A stretch of DNA of 64,000 bases, taken from Allodiplogaster sudhausi (lineage: Eukaryota; Nematoda; Chromadorea; Rhabditida; Diplogasteridae). The translations under genes and the position numbers were made by a program. Positions 35,718 to 48,054 of this stretch are shown piece by piece. The notes below the pieces were generated by a model that did not search any database, was not told where the DNA came from, and saw only the letters and a list, made by a program, of their open reading frames with translations. How positions within the stretch are numbered: position 1 is the first letter of the stretch; every line of letters begins with the position of its first letter. The stretch lies in assembly GCA_945643635.1 (NCBI GenBank), contig CALZFC010000319.1, forward strand, positions 67,001 to 131,000, read 5' to 3'.

Positions 35718-35933
35718 TCAGGTGACGAGGCGCATTCCAGTGGAAGGCAACTTGGAGATGGACTCAGGGATCCACTTGTGATAGAAATTTGGGCCGGCAT
35801 TCTCGGGCAAAATAAAAAAAAAATTCAAGTGGTGGCGCCAGAGGTGTTCACGGTAGAAGGAGTGCATGTCCGAGTGAGCGAAGACCTCCCGAAAGTCGGG
35901 AACCCACCACTTGTCGCCAAGGGCTAGGTACAC
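35718..35933 (-). pseudogene. Repeated exon-like segment, copy 4
   Basis: Same translation as copies 2 and 3. The partial fifth unit of the array ends before reaching this segment. Confidence 0.4.
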
Positions 35934-37232
35934 CGGCTCGCCGTACCGACCTTCCAGCCATTCTACTCTTCGAGATCGCGGCTCTACTTGAGCAGCTTCA
36001 GTCTGGCCGTCTATGGCCCATAGGCAGCAGCTCCGAAAAGAACGACGACTGGGCTAGGACACCAATACACTTTCAATTCTCAGATCTTGGCGCATCGATA
36101 TAATTGCTATAACAGATCATGAAAAAAGCGGGACGCTCGGAAGTGTGAATGGATAGAGAGAGAGAGAGAAGAGGGAGAGAGAGAGAAAAGTTTTGGATGA
36201 GAGGAGGCAAAAGGCAAACGACGCAGGACGAGAGAATTAAAAAGTGGAGTAGAGGGAAAGTAAGCAAGTGATTTAGTTGTTAGTCTAACTATATATCATA
36301 CTTAAATTAACAAAAAAGCAAGTAAAATTCAAGAGATTGAAGGCGGCAGAGAAAGAATCTTCGCGCACAGATCTATTTGCCACGAAAAATAACTGGAGGT
36401 GAACTGCCACTGCGAAGGCAAGCCATGACAATTAGACCATCATTATCGACGAAAATGGCGACAAAAATATAAGGGCATCATACTCACACGATCAATATCA
36501 ATCGAACTACATATCTGTCAAAAAAAAAGTGGAAACAGAGAAAAACGTGAAGAAGGGCGGACAGGAAGAGCGGATGGTAGGGAGAGCGCGAGCAGCACCA
36601 ACATATTTACAAAAGAGCAGAAAATGCACATCAAAATAAGCTAAAGAATGATAAATTTCGTTTCAGGAAACCCCATCCTTCAAAAAAAATCCAAATTACA
36701 AAGATAATTATGGAGGCAAGCATAGAGAGCTAGAGAGAGAAAGAGAGGGTAAAAGAGAGGGAGGGAGGTAGCGAGAGAGAGTGGAAAAGAGGAAGAGAGA
36801 GACGTGGGAGAGAACATACATTCTCGCCTGCCAGTTTTTGGCCCTTCGAATGTAGAATTGCGGGAAAAAGGGTAGAGAATAACGCCAAACTTTGGCGCGA
36901 AGATGCCAATGTTGGCGTTATTCTCTACCCTTTTTGCTGCAGCTTAATATTCGAAGCGCCAAGAATGAGCACTTCTGCTCCAAGAGGGAGATAGAGAGAG
37001 AGAGAGAGAATTAGAGAAAGAGAGAGAGGAAGAGAGAGAGAGATATGAAGAGAGAGAGAGGGAGAGAGAGAAGGAGAGAGAGAGGGAGAGAGAGAAAGAG
37101 AGAAAGAGAGAGAGAGGGGGAGAGAGAGATAGAGAGGGAAGAGAAGGTCGGGGGAAACAAGAGTTGGTATGAGGGAACAAACATCCAAAGCCGAAACAAC
37201 TGCCACCATATCAAGCCATGTTGAAAAAGCCA

Positions 37233-38008
37233 GGCTTTATATCATTCACATCTCATATCATGCCACTTTCTTCTGGGTGTCTGTTCAGCTTCTCCAGCCT
37301 AAACATCCTTCTGATATTGTAATGCTGGCTTCTTCATAGTCTGCTTTTCTCTTGTACTCATCAGCCAATTTGCTGACGATGAGCAAATTCACTGAGATTT
37401 ATTATGTGGAAGTGTTGATCTATTGACACTTGAGATTTCTGGCCGACGAGAAGTTTGGAGCACACAAAGAGAAGAAGCGAGAAATAGAGAGGGATGTCGC
37501 ACTCAGATTTTGTTGGATACGTCAGATCCCACTAGTTCCCAACTAAATATGTGGGAGACAATGAAACATATGCAGCTCTGTTTCACTCTCATATTTGACT
37601 CGGTGTCTTACTTTCTCCCTGTCTTTCAATCCATCAATCTCTGTCTAACTCTCTCTCTCTCTCTCTTTCACTATCTCGTACCTCTCATTCTCTTTCCTTC
37701 GCCTTCTCTCTGTCTTTCTGCCTCTCGCTCACGCGTGCAGGAAGACAGCCCGGAGGCGGCCAGACTACGACCTGACGAACATCCGCGATAGATGCTGCAG
37801 CAGAATCTTTAGGACAAGAGTGAGAGGGAGAGAGAGAGAGAGAGTCAGGAAGGCTGGGAGATATGTAGCGCGGCAGACTTCACAATTCAGCAGAAGTTTT
37901 CACAATCCATCCCAACAAAATTTGTGATGCAGCACTGTTTTACCCTCGGATTTGGTTAGGTCTCTTGCTTTCTCTCTCTTTCTCTCTCTCTCTCTCTGTC
38001 TCTCTCTT

Positions 38009-38039
<31 letters not shown>

Positions 38040-38202
38040 TTCTCTCTCTCTCTGACTCTCTGTCTCTCTTTTTCTCTCTCTCTCTCCCCTCACCTTCTCT
38101 CTGCCTCTCGCTCACTCGTGCAGGAAGACAGCCCGGAGGCGGCCAGACTACGAGTTGAAGAACATCCACGATGGATGCTGCAGCAGAATCTTTAGGGCAA
38201 GA

Positions 38203-38244
<42 letters not shown>

Positions 38245-38542
38245 TTGATGGAAGAACAAGAGACGGTGCGTGGGAACATTCATCCAAAGGTGAAACCATG
38301 TCCACCATATCAGGCCATGTTGATAATAGCATAACCTTTCATGGTATGCCTCCATTTTCAGGCTTCAGGCTTTCTTTTCAGCTCCACCAGCCTTAACAGC
38401 CACCTGATGTTGCAAGGCTGGCTTCTTCATAATCTTTTGCACTATTTATCGGCAAATGTGCTGATCAAATTCACTGAGATTTATTGCATGGAAAAGGGTG
38501 ACCTTATGGCACCGGAGACCGGCCGAAACACACTAATAGAGG

Positions 38543-38575
<33 letters not shown>

Positions 38576-38585
38576 GTGGGGGGAG

Positions 38586-38627
<42 letters not shown>

Positions 38628-38666
38628 GGGGAAAAAGAAAGAGAGAGAGAGAGAGAGGTGGGGGAG

Positions 38667-38715
<49 letters not shown>

Positions 38716-39833
38716 ATGAGGGAGAGGAGAGTCCAGAGTTGGTGGGAGGGAACATACATACATTTAAAGGCGAAACCACGGTCACAATATCAATATCATG
38801 TTGATCATTCCAAAATGTATATCGTTCCCTTTCATGCCATCTTCTGGCTGTTTTTCAGCTCCACCAGCTTAAACAGCCTCCTGATATTGCAATGCTGGCT
38901 TCTTCATAATTTCTTGTGTCCAGACAGTAACGTGACAATGAAACACATGCCGCTTTGTTTCATTCTCGGATTCGACTCAGTATCGTACTTACTCACTCTC
39001 GCTCAACCAATACTTTTCTGTCATTCTATCTGCCTCTCTCTCCCTCTAACTCTCTTCCCTCACCTTCTCTCTGTCTCTCTGCCTCACGTTCACTCGCACA
39101 GGAAGACAGCCCGGAGACGGCCAGACTACGACCTGACGAACATCCGCGATAGATGCTGCAGCAGAATCTTTAGGACAAGAGTGAGAGGGAGAGAGAGAGA
39201 GAGTCAGGAAGGCTGGGAGATATGTAGCGCCGCAGACTTCACAATTCAGCAGAAGTTTTCACAATCCATCCCAACAAAATGTGTGATGCAGCACTGTTTT
39301 ACCCTCGGATTTGATTAGGTCTCTTGCTTTCTCTCTCTCTTTCTCTCTCTCTCTGACTCTCTGTCTCTCTCTTTCTCTCTCTCTCTCCCCTCACCTTCTC
39401 TCTGCCTCTCGCTCACTCGTGCAGGAAGACAGCCCGGAGGCGGCCAGACTACGAGTTGAAGAACATCCACGATGGATGCTGCAGCAGAATCTTTAGGGCA
39501 AGAGAGGGAGAGAGAGAGAGAGAGAGAGAGAGTGGTTGATGGAAGAACAAGAGACGGTGCGTGGGAACATTCATCCAAAGGTGAAACCATGTCCACCATA
39601 TCAGGCCATGTTGATAATAGCATAACCTTTCATGGTATGCCTCCATTTTCAGGCTTCAGGCTTTCTTTTCAGCTCCACCAGCCTTAACAGCCACCTGATG
39701 TTGCAAGGCTGGCTTCTTCATAATCTTTTGCACTATTTATCGGCAAATGTGCTGATCAAATTCCCTGAGATTTATTGCATGGAAAAGGGTGACCTTATGG
39801 CACCGGAGACCGGCCGAAACACACTAATAGAGG

Positions 39834-39879
<46 letters not shown>

Positions 39880-39887
39880 GAGAAAGA

Positions 39888-39921
<34 letters not shown>

Positions 39922-39928
39922 GGGGGAG

Positions 39929-39977
<49 letters not shown>

Positions 39978-41332
39978 ATGAGGGAGAGGAGAGTCCAGAG
40001 TTGGTGGGAGGGAACATACATACATTTAAAGGCGAAACCACGGTCACAATATCAATATCATGTTGATCATTCCAAAATGTATATCGTTCCCTTTCATGCC
40101 ATCTTCTGGCTGTTTTTCAGCTCCACCAGCCTAAACAGCCTCCTGATATTGCAATGCTGGCTTCTTCATAATTTCTTGTGTCCAGACAGTAACGTGACAA
40201 TGAAACACATGCCGCTTTGTTTCATTCTCGGATTCGACTCAGTATCGTACTTACTCACTCTCGCTCAACCAATACTTTTCTGTCATTCTATCTGCCTCTC
40301 TCTCCCTCTAACTCTCTTCCCTCACCTTCTCTCTGTCTCTCTGCCTCACGTTCACTCGCACAGGAAGACAGCCCGGAGACGGCCAGACTGTGATGAAGAA
40401 CATCTACGAGTGATGCTGCAGTGGAATCTTTAGGCCACGAGAGAAAGTGGGAGAGAGAGAGAGGAAGAGGGAGAAAGAGGGAGAAAGAGAGGAAGATGAA
40501 GAAATAGAGGGAGGTAGTGGAAGCTGAAGGGTTCCTACTTGTTCCCAACAAAATATGTGTGACAATAAAACACAAGCAGCGCTGTTTTAACCTCGGATTT
40601 GACTCGGTTTCTTACATTTTCGCTGTCTTTCAATCCATTCTTTTTCTCTCTATATCTCTCTCTCTCTCTTTCGCTCTCTCTCTCTCTCTTCCCTCACCTT
40701 CTCTCTGTCTCTCTGCCTCTCGCTCTCTCGCGCAGGAAGACAGCCCGGCGTTGCGGCCAGACAACGTTATGAAGAACATCCACGAGAGACGCTGCAGTGG
40801 CATTAGAGAGAGTAAGAGAGAGAGAGAGAGAGAGAGATAGAATGAGGGAGAGGTCGACGGAAGATCCAGAGTTGGTGGGAGGGAACATACATACATTTAA
40901 AGGTGAAACCACGGTCACAATATCAATATCATGTTGATCATTCCAAAATGTATATCATTCCCTTTCATGCCATCTTCTGGCTGTTCTTCAGCTCCACCAG
41001 CCTAAACAGCCTCCTGATATTGCAATGCTGGCTTCTTCATAATTTCTTGTGTCCAGACAGTAACGTGACAATGAAACACATGCCGCTTTGTTTCATTCTC
41101 GGATTCGACTCAGTATCGTACTTACTCACTCTCGCTCAACCAATACTTTTCTGTCATTCTATCTGCCTCTCTCTCCCTCTAACTCTCTTCCCTCACCTTC
41201 TCTCTGTCTCTCTGCCTCACGTTCACTCGCATAGGAAGACAGCCCGGAGACGGCCAGACTGTGATGAAGAACATCTACGAGTGATGCTGCAGTGGAATCT
41301 TTAGGCCACGAGAGAGAGAGAGAGAGAGAGAG

Positions 41333-41386
<54 letters not shown>

Positions 41387-41707
41387 AGAAGATGAAGTAG
41401 TGGAACGAGGCAGTGGAAGCTGAAGGGTTCCTACTTGTTCCCAACAAAATATGTGTGACAATAAAACACAAGCAGCGCTGTTTTAACCTCGGATTTGACT
41501 CGGTTTCTTACATTTTCGCTGTCTTTCAATCCATTCTTTTTCTCTCTATATCTCTCTCTCTCTTTCGCTCTCTCTCTCTCTCTCTTCCCTCACCTTCTCT
41601 CTGTCTCTTTGCCTCTCGCTCTCTCGCGCAGGAAGACAGCCCGGCGTTGCGGCCAGACAACGTTATGAAGAACATCCACGAGAGACGCTGCAGTGGCATT
41701 AGAGAGA

Positions 41708-41738
<31 letters not shown>

Positions 41739-41990
41739 TAAGAGAGAGAGAGAGAGAGAAAGAGTAAGAGAGAGAGAGAGAGAGAGAAAGAGAAAGTGTG
41801 AGAAGCGAGAGAGAGTGTGAGGAAGAGGGAGAAGAGAGGAAGATAGAGTAGTAGACGTAGATAGTAGAAGTTGAACGGATCCCATTTGTTCCCAGCAATA
41901 TAATATGTGACAATGATACACACACTGCTCTGGTTCTCTCGAATTTTACTTGGTCTCTTATTTCTCCCTGTCTTTCAATTCATTCTACTT

Positions 41991-42022
<32 letters not shown>

Positions 42023-42300
42023 TTTCCCTCTCACTCTCTTCCCTCACCTTCTCTCTGTCTCTCTGCCTCTCGCTCACTCGTGCAGACAGTCCTCAGGCGA
42101 CCAGACTACGATGACGAACATCCACGAGTGATGCTGCAGCGGAATGTTTAGGGCAAGAGATAGAGAGAGAGAGAGAAGGGGACACAGGGAATGACTAAAA
42201 GATGATGAGAGGAAGACCATTCCTACAAAGATGAAGCCGTGTCCAATATCGAAAGGCACATAGATCACTCCAGAGTTAATAAAGTACTCCATTCATTTCA
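37233..42300 (-). repeat. Complex satellite with (TC)n/(GA)n spacers, right arm
   Basis: Same satellite as at 9700-13517 in reverse, but with an added duplication: the block from the GAAGACAGCCCGGAGGCGGC core through the TTCAGGCTTTCTTTTCAGCT box occurs at about 37730-38450 and again at 39100-39770. The sequences CACACACACAGAGAGAG (near 38543 and 39836) mark equivalent points. Serine/leucine- and arginine/glutamate-rich frames on both strands are microsatellite artefacts. Confidence 0.85.
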
Positions 42301-42846
42301 AACCCCTTTTTTGGTTGTCATTCCAAGGCCTCCAGCCTGAACCCCTTCATCCCATCACTATCGGCCAGCAATTTCTGACAAGAATATATCCACCGTAAAT
42401 AATAAAGATAAAAATTCCAAGCAACTCGATACAATGACGTGCAATTAATTTTTATATTTATTTATAGCATATATTTAAAAGAAACATTAATAATTTTTAT
42501 AATTATTGATTTATTGCATAAATCTAAAAAGAAACATTAATAAAAGGGATCCGTCGGTGGGTCGCAGCCTTCTCAGCCTCATCTCCTCTCCTCTTCTTCC
42601 CTCTCCGCCAATTCGGGTGCTGCGCGCGCGGAACGTTGCTCAGCTGAGACCTTAAGAGTAATACTTGATCAATCAATAATTCAGTAACTAATTATAGCTA
42701 TAGCTAAAACATATCAATACACATAAAAGGCGCAGTAATGTAATGGAAAAGAGAGAAAAAAACTGTGAAAATGAGAAATGTAAAAAGTACTGTGGAAAAC
42801 CCTGGTATGCTGCCCCCCCCCCCATTTAAAAATAAAGAAGGAATAC

Positions 42847-44805
42847 CTGATTTCGTATTCTTCGGGTGGTCGACTCGAAGTACTGGAGGAAGGGAAGGTC
42901 TCGGGATGGCCGCCGTGGCCTGCAAGAGAAGACGTTGAGGAAGATAAACAAGAGAGTGGTGAAGGGAGATTGAGAATAAAGAATAGGATAAAGAAAAAGA
43001 ACAAGTATTACGGTAGAAATAGTTTAAAAAAATGTCATTTATATTTGGGCAGCAAAAAAGATTCCCTCACAGCAGGCAATGAAGACCTACAACTTGTCTG
43101 TTCTGTTTAATTTACGATTAAATACGAATATCAATAACTCAACATTTTAAAGGAATTCTCTTTTTAGACAGTTATTTCCCTCTGTATCCCGTAAATATGA
43201 AACAAAGGCGCAAAGTTATCGGCGCGATTAACAATATGATTAAATTAGACTATTAGTTTTAGACTATTAGCCTGACAGCGGCCGCATGTCAAGCTTAGCA
43301 TGATCGCTTTAAGCATACTGCACCGCTACAGTATCCATACCGTAACCTTGAACTGCTTAAAGCTGTTATTCCTATGCTAACATAGATTTTTATTTAAAAA
43401 AAAATACTGGACAAGCAAGAATATATTAAAAGAAGCAGCCTGGTCTTTACAATATGCGCCACCATAACTTAAAAATAAAAAAATACTCACGGAGGGGGAG
43501 GGCGCATCCCGGTCCGCCGCCACCATGAAGCGAGCCGCCACCAAAGAAGCCGAGCAACTTCATCCATTCCTGAATTAGATTCTCCCTCATTTATATATCA
43601 TTACTTTTTGATACCAAGAAACAATAAAAACCGTTTGTCATCAAAAGTACTTTTGGAAAAGTTATTCCACCTTAACAAGGAAAGAAAGTTCATTTCGTTC
43701 CAATCACACATCTAATCTAATTTCATGACAAAATAATTGCGGTTGGCGAAGGCACCCGCAAGAAAATACAATGACTAAACAATGCCAAAGCAACAAAGAA
43801 AGATTATGTCGCGCCTTTCTTAGATGGGAAGGAGGGCTGAACGGGTAGAAGACGTACGCCCTCACGAGCTCGCCGTCCACACGTCGCCCGACTAATCCCG
43901 TCTTCTTCTTCGAGCAGGGCACGTTACTTGCGCTGAAATAAGCAACAATTTATAAGAAATACCGCTTTCTTGTCAAAAAAAATTGTGAAGCAAATAAAAA
44001 TGAACCATCTTCAGTCAGGAAAGTATGGACTACAGTAATCCCAATGAGTACGATACATGGAAACAAGTCTTGTTAAGGCAATTATTTACATCCAATCTTA
44101 CATAACTTTTTCGGTATCAGGATGATGTTTTAAAAAGAACAGTACATTTAAGGAAGTAATTAAAAATAATTATCATTACTAAGAAAAGCAATACAAATTT
44201 TCGTTTATAAATTTTGTTACAACTAGTGCTGCAAAGGACATACCTATAAATGTAACAAAGTTCCGCTTGATTATTATTTAACTACCCTTTGAAAGGACGC
44301 CAATACAAACAACAAACAAGAAGGAACCATGAAATCGTTACTTATTCAATAAATTGACCTTAAAAAACGCTCCACGCTAGCCGGCCGGACTTCCTCGCCC
44401 TCCTTGTTGTCCAGGCCCCTTGCTCCAGCCTTGCCGCCAAGCCCACCTTCATCAGCTTGAAGGCGCATAACTGAAACAGCAAAGGAGATACAGTAACCCG
44501 GTCGATTGCACAACCCAAAGCAAGTTGCGCCGCTACAGTATACATTCTGTAGCAAGCTAGCATGAGGCTGATTCCAACTAATAAAACAATCTTAAATTTT
44601 TTTCTAATGCATCCGAATAACGGATTAGCAAGAAAACATTAAAAGAAGTATCATTTTGCAATATAATATGTGATAAAATAAACCTTTTTAAAGGAACAAA
44701 AATACTGACAAAATCGAAGGGCTCCACCACGGCGTCCGCACTGCCAGGACGCCGCCGCCAAGAGGCCACGGCGAGGCCCGACGAGCAGCTGGCCTCCACC
44801 AACTC
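42847..44805 (-). pseudogene. Frameshifted copy of the candidate arm gene
   Basis: Mirror of the left-arm gene at 7295-9245. Splice borders for the five exons are kept (the first acceptor is shifted so that Glu precedes LVEASC). In the second exon GTGGGAGCG has become GTGGAGCG, so the reading frame runs into TAA two codons later. Other differences include Leu to Met and Arg to Gln in the same exon. If the left copy is a gene, this one is a pseudogene. Confidence 0.45.
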
Positions 44806-45049
44806 CTGAATAATATTATATTTCATTTATCTATAAATTTCTTTTAAATTATAGGAATAACGAAAACCGTAAGACATTTTCGGGGATGGAGGGGTTCAAC
44901 ACGGTTTTGAAAAGGCCGAGGCGATGGTATAACGAATGCACAGGCCAATTTTTTAAAGAAAACAAATTTTCTCGAGAAGGCTGGGCGGAAATTGTATCCT
45001 GAGAAGAAATTGAGAAATAAAAAAAGCAAAAGGGAAACAGGGACTAAAA

Positions 45050-45380
45050 GGTGTTTTTTTCATGAAAACAAATTACCTCGAGGGGGGAGCTGAAGTTGTT
45101 TTAAGGCAAGAAATTGCGGGATAAAAAACAAAATGGAAACCATGACTATAAGGTGGTTTTTTTTTACAGGAAAACAAATTCCATCAAGGGAGGGAGCTGA
45201 ATTTGGTTAAAGGCTAGAATTTACGGAATAAAAAAAGCAAAATGGAAGCAAAATGGAAAAATTCCCTCGAGGGGGGGCTGAATTTGTTTTGATAGCAAGA
45301 AATTGCGAAAAAAATAAAAGGGAAAAAGGACTAAAAGGGGTTTTTTTTTCATGAAAACAAATTCCATCGAGGGGGGAGCT
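45050..45380. repeat. Minisatellite, about 100 bp unit (mirror of 6845-7155)
   Basis: Units marked by CCCTCGAGGGGGGAGCTGAA at about 45075, 45180 (changed to CCATCAAGGGAGGGAG), 45262 and 45362. Confidence 0.8.
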
Positions 45381-45924
45381 GAAGTTGTTGGAAACAAAGA
45401 TTATAAGGTTGGTTTTTCCAGGTAAGAAGCGGAAAGCAGGACCAACCTTGTTTCCGATTCGGTGACGTCGACGGCGGATCCCGGCGCCAGTCGCGCCGTT
45501 GACACGTTGTCGGGCGGTCCGCGCCGTCCTCGCAAAATGCGACAATCTGAACTAGGACAATGTACTTAGGAAACATGCTATATAGCGTCCTACAATTTGA
45601 AAATTATAAATTCATTTTTAAAAAGGGTAAAGAAAAGGCTTTTTTAGTTCAAAAATCGTAGTTATGGGGAGAAAATGCCTTGTTTCTAGAGAAAAATTTA
45701 CTTTTCTCGGAGCAGGTCAAGGGAAAGAGGTTTAGCAAGTTTAGCAAGTTTTTGGGCACAGGCGGGGGATTCAAAGCTAGTTTTCTAATAGGAACTCGGA
45801 AGCAAGATTGGTTGCTACTTACTTAAACTAAAAGTAAATATTAAAAAATCTCAAAACAGCGAAAGATGCAGAGGGGAAAATTAAAAGAAAGATGGGACAA
45901 CATAAGATCCCTTCCACACTAGCC

Positions 45925-46029
45925 TCATTTCTTAAGCGGATGCTCCCGGTTCGCACGCATGAGCAGCCCGCGTAGCACTTGAGGGGGCAGCGGCACTCGG
46001 GAGGCGCACGCATCGCTCAGTAACTCTGG
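45925..46029 (-). CDS. Candidate 3' terminal exon (mirror of 6203-6307)
   Basis: Open over all 34 codons with the same acceptor and stop. It differs from the left copy by three or so residues (for example Ser to Pro and Val to Ala). Confidence 0.3.
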   Translation of the reverse strand, partial: PELLSDACASRVPLPPQVLRGLLMRANREHPLKK

Positions 46030-46069
46030 CTGGAATAAATAGTAGTATAGCAGAATTTTTTTTTTCATA

Positions 46070-46760
46070 ATATTTTTGACCTTCAAATTAACTCCAGGGA
46101 CCATAGCTAAAGGGAATACAACCGTTTTGCGTTCTTCCGTCTAAAATCGAAGATATCAAAAGATTTTCTCCAAACTGCAAAATATTTCCATCAAATTCAC
46201 TCCAGGGGGGTTAACAGGTACGCGGAACAGGAATATAACAAGCGTTTTGTATAATTCTGACTAAAATCGGAGATATAATGATTTTTTTTTCTAATTTTTT
46301 TCAACTCCAAACCAATAAATTCTCCATTCAAATTCATTCCACAGGGGTTTTGAAATATGCAGAGGACGAAATTAATAATCATTTCGCATAAATCTTTCTG
46401 CAAACAAAGAAATCACGACTTTTCTTAACAATTTTTCTATGGTCGAAGATATCTAAAGATTTTCTCCAAACTGCGAATGATTTCCATCAAATTCACCCCA
46501 AAGGGGTTAACAGATACGCGGAACAGGAATATAACAACCCTTTTATAAAATTCAACCGAAAATCGGAGATATCATAATTTATCCTAAAACAATTTTTCCT
46601 CCAAACCAATAAATTCTTCATTCAAATTCACACCAGAGTTGTTTAGAAATACGGAAAACACGAAAATAATAGCCTTTTTCTATAATTCAGTCTATAAACA
46701 GAAAAATCACGAAATTTCATTACAATTTTTCTATCGAAAATCCTTAATTTTCCTACAATT
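46070..46760. repeat. Degenerate 300 bp tandem repeat (mirror of 5150-6190)
   Basis: One unit fewer than in the left arm, so unit number has changed since the arms separated. Confidence 0.75.
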
Positions 46761-47319
46761 TTACTTCAGGGGGATATATTAACCAAACGAACGCCTTACG
46801 ATTTCGATAAAGTTCTCTACGGGAATATCGACCCCGACTCCGGAATCGCACTCAACAAATGGCTGCGAAGCAAGCGCATGCTTCACTTTCCGTGTTATCC
46901 CTCATGTCAAGGCAAATCAACACGTCAAATAGTCAATTCCATCGCCCAAGCAGCATAACTAACTCACATAAATAAATCAGCAATGATACGAACGGCCAGC
47001 AAACGAGAACATCCCAACAGTAACACCAATAACTCGATTGGCAAATATCGAGAGTGTCCGGCAACATTTCCGCAACGCGCGCAACGTACGACAATACAAA
47101 AGACGACATCGTTATTAAAGCGATCACGCAAAGAACGAGCGAAACAGACAGTAAAGAACCAACGAAACAAAGAAAAAAACTTCGAAATGATGTTATGAAT
47201 CCGCCAACTAATAATTATTCAAGTACAACATTCTACAAGCAATTACAAATATTTACAATTACACCAGTAGGTTGCAATTAGGAATCGGATATAATGAACA
47301 CAGGAATTTTAAAGGGGGC

Positions 47320-47625
47320 CCACGCATGCTGAATAAGGGGCCACGACGTGGAAAAATTAGTGGCCACCCGAGCAGCTGTTTTGGCCCCTTATCGACCCAG
47401 CGTGGGCCCCTTATTCCGCTTGTCGGGGCCCCTGATCAAGCACCTAAGCTCCCGAAAGAGCGCGTCGTGGCTACTTATACAACGAGCAGGGGCCCCTTAT
47501 TCTCCGTTGTCGGGCCCCCTTTTCCACATACTTGGGCCCCCTATCCTGTTCATCAGGGCCACTCATTCTACAGTTCGTGGCCCCTTATATTGCTTATCGT
47601 TGCTGCTTTCTTCATTTGTCATGTA
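47320..47625. repeat. Subterminal GGGCCCCTTATTC repeats, left end
   Basis: About eight imperfect copies of GGGGCCCCTTAT or its reverse at roughly 40 bp spacing. Similar words occur near the right end at 52895-53050 (GGGGCCAC, ATAAGGGGCCACGGCG). Subterminal arrays of this kind bind the transposase in plant CACTA elements (family knowledge); here that is inference. Confidence 0.75.
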
Positions 47626-47726
47626 ATTTTATTCTCCTAGTTACCAGCATCATTGGCATTCAAAACGAAAAGCAGAACATGTGCAAAATAACAAGAAAGT
47701 GGTGCTCAATGTCGCATCAACGAAAA

Positions 47727-48024
47727 TAAAAGAGAAATTCACATGAGATCGCACGAGGCACCGGATAATGAAGGGCATTTTGGCTATTCACAGAATGTGG
47801 GAGAATTTGCAGTGAAAGGAATATTTTCTATGAAGGAAATAAAAGCAATTCACATGAGATCACAAAAGGCACTAGATAGTGAAGGATATATAGGCTATTC
47901 ACAGAATTTGGTGGACAGTGAAAGGAATGTTTCATATGAAGGAAATAAAAGCTAATGAAAGAGAAATTCACATGAGATCGCAAAAGGCACCGGATCGTGA
48001 AGGACATATATGCTATTCACAGAA
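47727..48024 (+). repeat. Tandem repeat, about 115 bp unit, 2.5-3 copies
   Basis: Units contain AAATTCACATGAGATCGCA, AGGCACCGGATA, GTGAAGGACATAT and CTATTCACAGAA. A plus-strand frame reads through them (IHMRSQKAPDSEGHIGYSQN-like), but no gene structure is seen around it and it lies inside the transposon. Confidence 0.7.
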
Positions 48025-48054
48025 GCGAAAAATAGAGAGATGCATCAGAATCAC

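Larger units (their letters stand above)
28747..37150 (+). repeat. Tandem array of a 1.95 kb unit, about 4.3 copies
   Basis: The marker AAGGGCGGAC recurs at 28747, 30701, 32653, 34604 and 36553 (periods 1954, 1952, 1951 and 1949 bp). Copies 2-4 are almost identical and copy 1 slightly more different. The last is partial and leaves homology near 37150. Each unit contains GA microsatellites, a hairpin module and a 72-codon minus-strand open segment. The GA tracts make arginine/glutamate-rich frames on plus and serine/leucine-rich frames on minus; these are not annotated as genes. Confidence 0.95.

Noticed and set aside
28747..37150. Assembly duplication as the sole explanation of the 1.95 kb array
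   Set aside because: The units differ by small indels, point changes and period (1949-1954 bp), so real copies exist, although the true number cannot be known from this sequence alone.
38341..39318. The 325 aa plus-strand frame in the right arm
   Set aside because: It crosses satellite cores and GA microsatellites, and its relatives in the left arm are broken differently. There is no domain or codon evidence.
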